Source of the DNA: JAKOQB01 sp036824465
GTDB taxonomy: Bacteria > Pseudomonadota > Gammaproteobacteria > Burkholderiales > Burkholderiaceae_F
Direction: 5' to 3'
NCBI GenBank assembly: GCA_036824465.1
Contig: DAITAC010000004.1
Coordinates: 1 to 64,000, forward strand
Length of the DNA: 64,000 nt
The notes below the pieces were generated by a model. It was not told where the DNA came from, did no database searches, and worked only from the letters and a program-made list of their open reading frames with translations. Shown here piece by piece: positions 47,063 to 54,733 of the stretch. Within the stretch, counting starts at the first letter, position 1, and each line of letters begins with the position of its first letter. A program made the translations under genes and the position numbers.

Positions 47063-47494
47063 TCAGCGGCCAAGCCGCAGCAAAGCGCCAAGGTGCGTGT
47101 GCCGGAAACTGGCGGGCGCATGGGCGAACACGGCCGACCACACGATGACAAGCCAGAACAGAGTGGTCGCTCGTGACGCGTCGAGAGTCATCCACGCCAC
47201 GAACGCGAGCTTGGCGATTTGGCCCGCCCCCGCGAGCTGAAACACGTGCTCGCGCGTCTTCCACTGTTCAAGTGCGAAGAGCAGCGCGCCGGTAGCGAGC
47301 AGTACGCCGCCGACCAGCGGCGCCGGCAGACGCGGCGGCGCGCCCAGCAGCGCGGCGCCAAGCAGGACCACGGCGATCAGATGCAGCGCGCGCAGCGCGA
47401 TTCCGAACCAGCGCCAGGATCGCGGCAGCGGGCGAGCGTCGAGGCGCTGATCGCGCCGATCGCGCGGAGAGTTGGCGTGCGATCGGTCAGTCAT
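47063..47494 (-). CDS. Small hypothetical membrane protein at the end of the qhp operon
   Basis: A 143-residue protein with four hydrophobic segments after a charged N-terminal ~28 residues. The membrane part includes IALRALHLIAVVLLGAALLG, LVGGVLLATGALLFALE, GQIAKLAFVAWMTLD and LFWLVIVWSAVFAHAP. It is 109 bp downstream of qhpE and convergent with moeB. I recognise no family. It may belong to the qhp operon, but the gap leaves that open. Confidence 0.55.
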   Translation of the reverse strand: MTDRSHANSPRDRRDQRLDARPLPRSWRWFGIALRALHLIAVVLLGAALLGAPPRLPAPLVGGVLLATGALLFALEQWKTREHVFQLAGAGQIAKLAFVAWMTLDASRATTLFWLVIVWSAVFAHAPASFRHTHLGALLRLGR

Positions 47495-47603
47495 CGAAAC
47501 GACGGTGGGGTCGCGGCAAGCTCGCGTGATGCCGACCGAAGATCACTTCGTCTTGGCCATGCGCGCATGAAGCATGCATCGACGAAGCCGCGTTCGCCAG
47601 TTC

Positions 47604-48227
47604 TCACTTCGCCGCGTGCGCCTGCTGGACCAGATGAACGAGGCCCCGCGCACACGCAAAGGAATGCCCGTACAGATTGGCGTCCCGCGGCATCGACCCC
47701 AAGTCCCGCGGCCGGCCTGGGGCGGCGAGTTGCGATTTCCCGCGAACGCGGACTTCGCCGAACGCAAGCGTGTCGTCAGCAGTAACGGCGTAGACGCCCG
47801 GCAGCGATGCAGGCAGCCAACCGGGTCGATCGGGCCGCGTCGAGGCCACGATCACGCAGCCCGCATCGATGACGGCCTTGCACGCCGCTGCCAGCACATC
47901 CTCTCCCGGACCGGGAGGAACACAGACGCTGACATTCACGAAGTCGCATCGCTCCGCGGCGGCTCGCAGCACCCCCCGCGCGACGAGCGACGGGTAGGTC
48001 GCTTCTTCGGCTCCGAACACCCGCACTGCGAAGATCTCCACCTCGGGAAACGCTTCGCGTATGACCCCGGCCACGGCTGTCCCGTGGCCCACTGGGTCAA
48101 GGAATTCACCATCCTCCTGCAGGGTACCGTCCGGTCCCACGAGAATGCGGCACCCGGAGATCTTCCCGCGCACGTGGGAATGCCACGGGTTCACGCCCGT
48201 ATCCACGAGGCCGATGCGTGTCGTCAT
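47604..48227 (-). CDS. qhpE: Subtilisin-like protease for gamma-subunit leader removal (QhpE)
   Basis: A 207-residue S8-family protease. ATG 48227 overlaps the qhpF stop as TAATG. The catalytic triad is D9 (VDTGVNP), H48 (GHGTAVAGV) and S189 (GHSFACARG), so the enzyme looks active. It has no signal peptide and is short, as is QhpE of Paracoccus. There the protease cuts the leader from the cross-linked gamma subunit in the cytoplasm before export. The predicted cut in the QhpC encoded here is near residue 33. Confidence 0.9.
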   Translation of the reverse strand: MTTRIGLVDTGVNPWHSHVRGKISGCRILVGPDGTLQEDGEFLDPVGHGTAVAGVIREAFPEVEIFAVRVFGAEEATYPSLVARGVLRAAAERCDFVNVSVCVPPGPGEDVLAAACKAVIDAGCVIVASTRPDRPGWLPASLPGVYAVTADDTLAFGEVRVRGKSQLAAPGRPRDLGSMPRDANLYGHSFACARGLVHLVQQAHAAK

Positions 48228-49957
48228 TACGGTTGCGTTGCGAAGGGATGCTCCGTCCAATGTCGATCGGACTTGAGCAGCGACTGCACCTCCTCCGGCG
48301 CAACTGTCGTGAAGCGCCCTTCGTGCAGGAAGAGTATCCGGTCGAACTCCGCAAGTCCGACCGGGCGGTGCGATATGACCAGCGCCGTGCGATCGGGGAA
48401 AGCGTCCCAGAGATGCGCGCGCACTCGCGCCTCCGTCTCGAGATCAAGCGCGGAGAACGCTTCGTCCAGCACGAGGATTCTGGGATCGCGCAGAAACAGC
48501 CGCGCCAGGCCAAGCCGTTGGCGCTGGCCGTCGGACAGCGACAGGCCGCGTCCGCCGATCACTGTGGCGAAGGCGTCGGGCAACGCAGCGATGAAGGTGT
48601 CCGCTTCGGCCAGAGCGGCCGCGCGTTGCAGATCCTCGCGCCGCGCGGCTGGATTTCCGTAGCGCAAGTTTTCCTCGATCGTGGCGTGCAGCAGGAATGG
48701 CTCGGCGCCCGCGTAGCCGATCGCATCGCCATACGACGAGGAGCAGATTTCGTGCGCAGGCCTGCCATCGATCAGGATTGAACCCGCCTGAGGCTGCCGT
48801 AATCCGAACAGAAGATGAACCAGTGTGGACTTGCCCGCACCCGACGCACCGAAGATCCCGACGCGCTCGCCCCGCCTGACGCGCAGGTTCAGGCCCGCGA
48901 AGACAGGGGGCTTACCCGCATAGGCAAATGCAACGTCGGTCAGCACGATGACGTCATCCCCGGCCACCGTGATCGAAGCACCTGCGGGTATCTGTCGGTC
49001 GGAGTCGTCCGGCCCGAGGACCTCTTCCACCCGGGCCAGGCTCACCCGCGCCGACTGGAGATTCCTGACCAGACCTAACAACCCCTGGGCAGGACCGAAC
49101 AGGCGCCCCTGATACAGGACAAACGCGACGAAGGTACCGAGGCTGATCGTGCCGGCCTCAAGCAGCCGGCCACCGACGAGGTAAATCCATGCCAGCGCGA
49201 GTGTCAGAAGCAAGGCCGGTGCGCCGGTGGCCAGGGCATCGAGCACCTGGAAGCCCACGACTTCGCGGTTGAGCCGTTCATTTGCGGTCGCAAGCCGCGC
49301 CCGCTCCTCACGCTGCGTGCGATAGATGCGAATCGAGCGCAGCGCCCCCAGTCGCTCGGCGAAGAAATGCGAGAGGTCCGCCATCGCCTCGCGCACGCGG
49401 GCGGATCGCTGCTCGACCGGCCGGCGAAACGCGGTCGTGGCAAGCAGCGCCAGGCCGAGGCCGAGAAAACTCCACAGCGCAAGCGTCGGCGACAGGCTGA
49501 ACGTGATGACCGCTGCCACGCCGAGGAAGAGGAGATTCTGGACACCGCCCAACATGCCATCGACGAGCAGGCTTTGAATGCGCGGCACATCGCTGCCGAA
49601 ACGGGCCAGCAGATCCCCGTGCCGAAATGGCTCCATCGCTTCCAGTGGTCCGGCGAGACAGCGCGCGAAGAGCGAAGCGCGCAGGCGGGCGAGAACATCG
49701 GCCGAAAGGCGGGCGTGCACGCGCTGCGATAACGTCGCGAACATGAAGTCGAGCACCGCGAGGCCGAGCAGTGCGGCGGCAATCGCCGGGATTACGGCAA
49801 AGTCGGCGCGGCTCGCAACCGCGTCGACGAACGCCTTGCCCAGCAACGGTGTCGACAGCGAAACAGCCGCGCCGCCGAGACTCAACACAAACAACGCAAC
49901 GAGCGTCCACCGCTTGCCGGACAAGTGGTGCGTGAATCTCTGGAGCGACGTCAGCAC
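48227..49957 (-). CDS. qhpF: ABC exporter for the quinohemoprotein amine dehydrogenase gamma subunit (QhpF)
   Basis: A 576-residue fused membrane-ATPase exporter. Residues ~1-300 form six membrane segments. The ATPase has Walker A GASGAGKSTLVHLL, signature LSLSDGQRQRLGLARLF and Walker B RILVLDEAFSALD. Its upstream neighbour overlaps the start by 7 bp. In Paracoccus QhpF exports the processed gamma subunit to the periplasm. No peptidase domain is fused; the protease is the separate QhpE. Confidence 0.88.
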   Translation of the reverse strand: MLTSLQRFTHHLSGKRWTLVALFVLSLGGAAVSLSTPLLGKAFVDAVASRADFAVIPAIAAALLGLAVLDFMFATLSQRVHARLSADVLARLRASLFARCLAGPLEAMEPFRHGDLLARFGSDVPRIQSLLVDGMLGGVQNLLFLGVAAVITFSLSPTLALWSFLGLGLALLATTAFRRPVEQRSARVREAMADLSHFFAERLGALRSIRIYRTQREERARLATANERLNREVVGFQVLDALATGAPALLLTLALAWIYLVGGRLLEAGTISLGTFVAFVLYQGRLFGPAQGLLGLVRNLQSARVSLARVEEVLGPDDSDRQIPAGASITVAGDDVIVLTDVAFAYAGKPPVFAGLNLRVRRGERVGIFGASGAGKSTLVHLLFGLRQPQAGSILIDGRPAHEICSSSYGDAIGYAGAEPFLLHATIEENLRYGNPAARREDLQRAAALAEADTFIAALPDAFATVIGGRGLSLSDGQRQRLGLARLFLRDPRILVLDEAFSALDLETEARVRAHLWDAFPDRTALVISHRPVGLAEFDRILFLHEGRFTTVAPEEVQSLLKSDRHWTEHPFATQP

Positions 49958-51021
49958 GATCGCGCTCCAACCGCGTGTAACCGGCTAACGCATGGCTCCT
50001 CACGGCGGCTCACGATCGCGGGCACGTCATGCGGTGGTTCTGCAGTTCCGGCGGCGGTCGCATGCCCGCACGCTGTCTGGTCGCCATCCCAGACATCCGG
50101 GTAATAACAGAGGTGCGCGTGCTGACACAGTTCTGGCGCCCCGCGCAGCGCGATGATTCGGGCGCGAATATCTTCCGCCCGAGCGCCGCTTTCGGTGAGC
50201 CCGAGCGCGACGGCGGCAAGTCGAACCGAGGCGGCCTTGCGCGCGAGCGATGCTTCGCGACCGACTACCTTGAGGCTCGCCACGCCGAGCTGCGCGAGGC
50301 GTGGCAGCGCGCACAGGCCGCACGGCCCGAGTGTGTAACCGCGGTTCGTCTGGCAACCGCAGTTGTTCTGTGTCCACTTCCAGAACTCGTAACGCTCGTC
50401 GAGTCGGCCGAATCTGCCGCCGAGGCGGTCGGTGAGGCAGAACGTGCCCAGCGCGTGCGTGGTCGCGCAGATCCCCTCCTCGAACACGCAGCCGTCGTTC
50501 AGCACAAACACTTCCCACTCGAGTCCACGAATCGCCGTGGCCTCGATCTCGCGCAGCGTCATGTGGCGGGGGAGGATCACCCGCGCGACGCCGAGACTGC
50601 GGTAAAACGCGGCCGCGCCGGGATTGCGGCAGCTCGCGAGACTCGAGATGTGCAATCGCGACGCGAGGCCTTCGTCGCACAACGCAAGCAACAGTTCCCA
50701 TTCGGCGACGATGAGCGCCGCGACTCCGACATCATCGAGAAGCATCCGGCCGAACTCGACAAGAAAGGGAACGGCTCCCGCGGGATAGGACGGCGCATTG
50801 AGTGTCGCGAAGACGGGCCGCGGATGGGCCAGGGTCACGATGCGGCGCAGGTCAACCAGGCTCGGCACGCCGGCCGACTTCGGATTGCGGCGATGAACCG
50901 ACGCCTGGCCGAAGGACTGCTCCCATCCCGTCGGCGTCAGTCCACAGTAGAACTCCTGAGCGCCCGCTTCGCACAGAGGCGCAACCTCCTCGGAATTGCG
51001 CAGCGGTGCGAGGACCTTCAT
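49951..51021 (-). CDS. UbiU-like U32-family protein in the QHNDH operon
   Basis: A 356-residue U32-family protein, which overlaps its upstream partner by ATGA. It follows UbiU in order: N-terminal MKVLAPLRNSEEVAPLCEAGA, the TIM-barrel stretch FYRSLGVARVILPRHMTLREI, and C178-x6-C185 (CVFEEGIC), equal to C169-x6-C176 of E. coli UbiU. More cysteines follow (C195, C221, C223, C234, C237), and ASLKVVGREASL matches the KIEGR-type motif. UbiU with UbiV holds a [4Fe-4S] cluster and hydroxylates the ubiquinone ring without O2. Here the target is more likely the CTQ precursor tryptophan; that is inference from the operon. Confidence 0.8.
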   Translation of the reverse strand: MKVLAPLRNSEEVAPLCEAGAQEFYCGLTPTGWEQSFGQASVHRRNPKSAGVPSLVDLRRIVTLAHPRPVFATLNAPSYPAGAVPFLVEFGRMLLDDVGVAALIVAEWELLLALCDEGLASRLHISSLASCRNPGAAAFYRSLGVARVILPRHMTLREIEATAIRGLEWEVFVLNDGCVFEEGICATTHALGTFCLTDRLGGRFGRLDERYEFWKWTQNNCGCQTNRGYTLGPCGLCALPRLAQLGVASLKVVGREASLARKAASVRLAAVALGLTESGARAEDIRARIIALRGAPELCQHAHLCYYPDVWDGDQTACGHATAAGTAEPPHDVPAIVSRREEPCVSRLHAVGARSC

Positions 51022-51866
51022 GGCGCCGCCTCCTCATGCACGACGATCCGGTCGGTATGCGCGAACCAGGTCTGCGCGGCTTCCCGGGGAATCTCGTAGA
51101 AGAGGGTGTTCCCGCCGCGCCAGTGCGGCAGCGGCGAATCATCGCGCTGAACCGGTATCGGCCCTGATCGGCACGGGGCCGTGCATGGATCGGCGAGCGC
51201 TTTTGAGAAGCCTTTGCCCGCCGGGTATAGAAGCGCCTTCACCGGGCAATTGCGGCCCGAGGCAGCAAATGTGAACGGAAGATGTAGGGCGCGCGCGAGT
51301 CCGCCACCATCGTCATCGATGCCATCGCCGAGATAACCACCGTCGAGGTCCGCGTCCGTTTCCAGCGCCGAGACGCCTGCATCTGCCAGGAACCGGCGCA
51401 GCCGCCCAAAGCGCGCGCGATCGTGCGTCGCGGAGTTGGTCGGCCTGTCGCGATAGGCGCGAGGATCGCGCAACGAACGATTCATCAGCCGGCCCGCACG
51501 CCGGGCCAGCGAGGAATGCTGTTCACGCAGCAGCTCGAAGACGCCCCAGTCGTTGAACACCACGGCAGGCTTCCAGCGGTTTGCCGCCAGCCCCGCGAGG
51601 AGACGATGCACGATCCCGAGGCCGAGCGGCGTGACCAGCGGTGTGAGCAGCGTGGGCTGCCAGCCGCGATCGCGTGCCATGGCGCAGAAATCCTGCGCCT
51701 CATCAAGGCCGGGGAGTCGGTCCTCGCAGAACTCGGAGCCGAAGTACAGCGCGACCGCAGGTCCTTCGGGCAGCAGGTTCCGCCACGGCAGCGGGCACGC
51801 TTCGCGCGGATCCGGCGGCGGCGCGGCGACATGCGTGAGGCGAAGCCCGTATTCCATGCTTCTCAC
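51018..51866 (-). CDS. UbiV-like U32-family protein in the QHNDH operon
   Basis: A 282-residue protein; ATG 51866, or 51857 (MEYGLRL). YFGSEFCEDR at residues 41-50 matches the YLGEAVCSKR region of UbiV, and VVFNDWGVFELL matches its IEASDLGVVNM. Four cysteines sit at the UbiV cluster positions: C47, C207, C228 and C232, with the last pair as C-x3-C (UbiV: C39, C180, C193, C197). An insertion of ~15 residues lies between C207 and C228. It should bind a [4Fe-4S] cluster and pair with the UbiU-like protein encoded next. It starts 73 bp after qhpB. Confidence 0.78.
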   Translation of the reverse strand: MRSMEYGLRLTHVAAPPPDPREACPLPWRNLLPEGPAVALYFGSEFCEDRLPGLDEAQDFCAMARDRGWQPTLLTPLVTPLGLGIVHRLLAGLAANRWKPAVVFNDWGVFELLREQHSSLARRAGRLMNRSLRDPRAYRDRPTNSATHDRARFGRLRRFLADAGVSALETDADLDGGYLGDGIDDDGGGLARALHLPFTFAASGRNCPVKALLYPAGKGFSKALADPCTAPCRSGPIPVQRDDSPLPHWRGGNTLFYEIPREAAQTWFAHTDRIVVHEEAAP

Positions 51867-51939
51867 CGCACGGCGCGCGCAATATCCACCGAGTCAACGC
51901 GGCCGAGTGAAACCCGACGCGACGCGCGGCTCATTCGCA

Positions 51940-52953
51940 TCAGAAACTGATCCGCCGCAGATCCATGCCGTCGGACGCCATCTGGAGCACCTTGATCGGC
52001 TTCAGCGTCCGCGCGTCGAAGACCGTCAAAGTGGACCCACCGCCGCCGACGTAGATCTTCCTGCCGTCGCTCGACACGTTGACGCCATAGCAGGTGCCCT
52101 CCTTGATCGGCACCGACGTGACGTACGACTTCTTGGCGAGGTCGATGACGGTGAGGTCGTCCATCACTGCATAGGCTTTACTGCGGTCGGGCGACAGTAC
52201 GACCGAGTACGCCATCGCCGGTTCGCCTTTGATCAGAATGTCCTGCACTTCGCCCGTATCCTGGTGCACGAGCAGCAGCCCCATGGCCTGCGGCGTGTAG
52301 TAGTTCATGCTGGCCACTCCGCCGTTGTCAAAGGAGTAGTCCCAGAACGGCAGGATGTTCATCTGCTTGTCGAACATGGGCACGGTCTCGACGAGCTTGA
52401 GGTCGCTGCCGGTCGTGTCGATCTTGTAGATGTCCTGGCCGAACGCGTACAGCATCTTGCCGCCCTTGACGCTCACGAGGTGCGCGACACCCCACGGCAC
52501 CTCGACGCTGCGCTGCAGCTTGCCCGTCGCAAGGTCGAATTGCGCCACCACGGGCTTTCCGACCACGGCTTCGCCCTTGTCGGACTTGCGTGACATCAAC
52601 GCACCGTAAGCGGACGTGCCATCGGCGCCGAGGACGAAGCCGAACATGAACCGCTCCCAACCCTCGTTGTTGATGTCCACCGTGCCGACGACGCGATTCT
52701 CGGCGAGGTCCACCTTGTGAACGAGATGCCGGTTCGTCGCCACGTAGAGGAATTTCTTGTCCGCGGTCAGGCCGACCTCGCGCACGGCGCCCTTGATCGG
52801 AATGTCGGCCACGATCGCGTCGGTGTCGCCGTCGATCACCTGAATCATCTCGTAGCCGAGGTGATAGAGCCGGTCGCGTGCTGCAACCAGCCCAGTCTGA
52901 CCGGCGCAGACGAACGCACAGAGGGTGAGCAGGACCTGCCGCGTCCATTTCAT
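51940..52953 (-). CDS. qhpB: Quinohemoprotein amine dehydrogenase beta subunit (QhpB)
   Basis: A 337-residue seven-bladed propeller of the YVTN type, with a Sec signal peptide (VLLTLCAFVCAGQTGLVAA). Repeats such as DGDTDAIVADIPIKGAVREVGLTADKKFLYVATN and YVGGGGSTLTVFDARTLKPI are visible. The beta subunit forms, with gamma, the substrate channel of the periplasmic dehydrogenase. It lies nine bp after the qhpC stop, within the usual A-D-C-B order. Confidence 0.93.
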   Translation of the reverse strand: MKWTRQVLLTLCAFVCAGQTGLVAARDRLYHLGYEMIQVIDGDTDAIVADIPIKGAVREVGLTADKKFLYVATNRHLVHKVDLAENRVVGTVDINNEGWERFMFGFVLGADGTSAYGALMSRKSDKGEAVVGKPVVAQFDLATGKLQRSVEVPWGVAHLVSVKGGKMLYAFGQDIYKIDTTGSDLKLVETVPMFDKQMNILPFWDYSFDNGGVASMNYYTPQAMGLLLVHQDTGEVQDILIKGEPAMAYSVVLSPDRSKAYAVMDDLTVIDLAKKSYVTSVPIKEGTCYGVNVSSDGRKIYVGGGGSTLTVFDARTLKPIKVLQMASDGMDLRRISF

Positions 52954-52962
52954 GTCGGCCTC

Positions 52963-53289
52963 CTAGTCGTATTTGAGGTTGCGCCAATCGCGCGCGACAT
53001 TCGGACAGGCAACGTCGAAGTCCTGGTGATTGGTGAGCCCATCCGGCACTTGCGCGGGCCACCAGCAATCGCCTGCGCATCCGTGAAAATCGCGCACCGA
53101 CGCCTGGCAGTTTCCGATCGGGTAGGTTGGGCGCGGATTGGTCTCCCAACCAGTGTCGAAGATCGTCGTGCAGCCCTGTGGCATGGCAGGAAGCTTGCCA
53201 AGCGCTTCGGCCGTTTGTTGCTCACCCTCGGCAAGGCGCTCGATGGCCTTCGCCTTTTCGTTCAATGCCTCGATGATCTTCTTCTTCAT
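52963..53289 (-). CDS. qhpC: Quinohemoprotein amine dehydrogenase gamma subunit precursor (QhpC)
   Basis: A 108-residue precursor. Residues ~1-33 are a helical leader (MKKKIIEALNEKAKAIERL); the mature part begins at about P34. In mature numbering every modified residue of the Paracoccus and Pseudomonas enzyme is present at the right position: C7-E16, C27-D33 and C41-D49 for the three thioether bonds, and C37 with W43 for the cysteine tryptophylquinone (CTQ) cofactor. The tryptophan must gain two oxygens to become CTQ. It sits between qhpD (28 bp away) and qhpB. The leader is probably the handle for QhpD and is removed by QhpE. Confidence 0.97.
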   Translation of the reverse strand: MKKKIIEALNEKAKAIERLAEGEQQTAEALGKLPAMPQGCTTIFDTGWETNPRPTYPIGNCQASVRDFHGCAGDCWWPAQVPDGLTNHQDFDVACPNVARDWRNLKYD

Positions 53290-53317
53290 CGTCTGCTCCT
53301 TTGAAGACAATGCAATG

Positions 53318-54733
53318 TCACCCGTTCGCTCGCTGACCGAGGAAGGCCAGCACGTGGTTGTCGGGACGGCCGCTAAGGTCGGCATAGACGCGTATGCCGA
53401 CTTCGAGCCACCGGCGGATGAATTCGCAGGAACCGCCAGGGGCAAGCCCCAACTCGTTCTCGCGCACATGGTTCTCGTGGTGGCAACCCCCCGCACACAC
53501 ACTGCGCGCCCAGCACGCGCGGCATGCATCCCGGCGCGGCGCTGCCTGCTCGGACAAACACGCCCGAATCCTGGCGTGATCGATCCCGGCATCAAGATCG
53601 CCGACGCAGAACCGCTCAACGCCAGCAAGCCGGTGGCACAGGAAGAAGCGCCCTTCCGCGTCGAGTGCGAGGTATCCAAGTCCGGCGCCGCACGGGGCAC
53701 CCTTGACCTGCCCCAGATGAAGCTTGCCGAGCAGATCGAGGAGATTGGAGAAGGGCAGCAAGCGACCCTCTCCAGCCTCGCGGGCGAACCGCTGGGCGAG
53801 CAGCGAGAAACCGGCGAACAAAGCCTCGTCCTGCTCCGGCGTGGGCAGGAACTCGGCGGAGATCGGGCTCGCGGGGGCGATGCCGACTTCGAGGAAGCCG
53901 AGGTCCAGCAGGTGATCGAAAACCTCGGGCACCCTTCCCCATTGGTCCGGCGTGAGCGTGACCCGCGCCGCGGGCGGGCGCGGCATGCAGGACCGGAGCA
54001 GGTTCAAACCGCCCACGACGTCAGCGTAGGTGCCGCCGCCATTCGCACCAGGATATCGGCGATTGGCATCGTGCAGATCGGGCGGCCCGTCGATGCTGAT
54101 GGAAATCGACATCGGGTGCTCGCGCAGGAAGTCGAGCACTTCGCGGGTAAAGCGCGTTCCGTTTGTGGTCAGGGACACGACAAGCTTCTTGCCACTGGCC
54201 CGCGCAGCCGCCTCGCCCTCCAGCACCGCCGCTTTCAGCGCCGGGAGATTGAGCAGCGGCTCGCCGCCAAACAGCACGAGAGTCACACTGTCTCGGTCTC
54301 CGGACGATTCGACGAGGTAGCGCGCGGCGCGCCGAGCAAGCTCCGGCGGCATGACCCGCGCCACACCGCCGTAGGCGCCGCCAGCGGCGTAGCAGTAAGC
54401 GCAACGCAGATTGCACGCTTGCGCCACCTCGAGGACCAGTGTGCCGAGCGGAATGGCGGCCGGATCGATCGGCGCCAACGCTGGCTGGCGCAGCCACGCG
54501 GACGGAACCAGCACTTGCGCATCACGCAGCGCCTCGAGCACTTCGCGGTCCGGCAACGGCGCTTCGCGCAGATCGACTGACGAGCATGTCCGCCACCGGT
54601 CGATCACGTCCCGCGTCGAGCGGTCGACGGCGAAGAGGCTCGCATGTTCCGCGCCGAACAGAATCGCCCTTCCGTCCGCCGCGCCAAGCGGGGCCAGGAT
54701 TCGGTGATCCGCAAAGGCGTAGCTTTCGTTCAT
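53318..54733 (-). CDS. qhpD: Radical SAM/SPASM protein forming gamma-subunit thioether cross-links (QhpD)
   Basis: About 471 residues from ATG 54733, overlapping the qhpA stop as ATGA. The radical-SAM site is C107-x3-C111-x2-C114 (CNLRCAYC). The C-terminal SPASM region has the cysteines of CGAGLGYLALD, FFLCHRL, FCVGDL and DACRACWARSVCAGGC. The N-terminal ~90 residues look like a peptide-binding RRE-type domain. QhpD makes the three Cys-to-Glu/Asp thioether bonds in QhpC. Its frame extends upstream into qhpA, but that portion is a shadow. Confidence 0.95.
   Translation of the reverse strand: MNESYAFADHRILAPLGAADGRAILFGAEHASLFAVDRSTRDVIDRWRTCSSVDLREAPLPDREVLEALRDAQVLVPSAWLRQPALAPIDPAAIPLGTLVLEVAQACNLRCAYCYAAGGAYGGVARVMPPELARRAARYLVESSGDRDSVTLVLFGGEPLLNLPALKAAVLEGEAAARASGKKLVVSLTTNGTRFTREVLDFLREHPMSISISIDGPPDLHDANRRYPGANGGGTYADVVGGLNLLRSCMPRPPAARVTLTPDQWGRVPEVFDHLLDLGFLEVGIAPASPISAEFLPTPEQDEALFAGFSLLAQRFAREAGEGRLLPFSNLLDLLGKLHLGQVKGAPCGAGLGYLALDAEGRFFLCHRLAGVERFCVGDLDAGIDHARIRACLSEQAAPRRDACRACWARSVCAGGCHHENHVRENELGLAPGGSCEFIRRWLEVGIRVYADLSGRPDNHVLAFLGQRANG

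Noticed and set aside
47604..48227. QhpE as a truncated protease pseudogene because it is only 207 residues
   Set aside because: The Asp-His-Ser triad is complete and QhpE proteins are short; it is translationally coupled to qhpF.
49951..51866. The U32 pair as proteases or as the cell's ordinary ubiquinone UbiU/UbiV
   Set aside because: U32 proteins with these cysteines are not proteases, and ubiUV normally sit with ubiT or denitrification genes; the ATGA-linked place inside the qhp operon argues for a role there. Ubiquinone function is not excluded.
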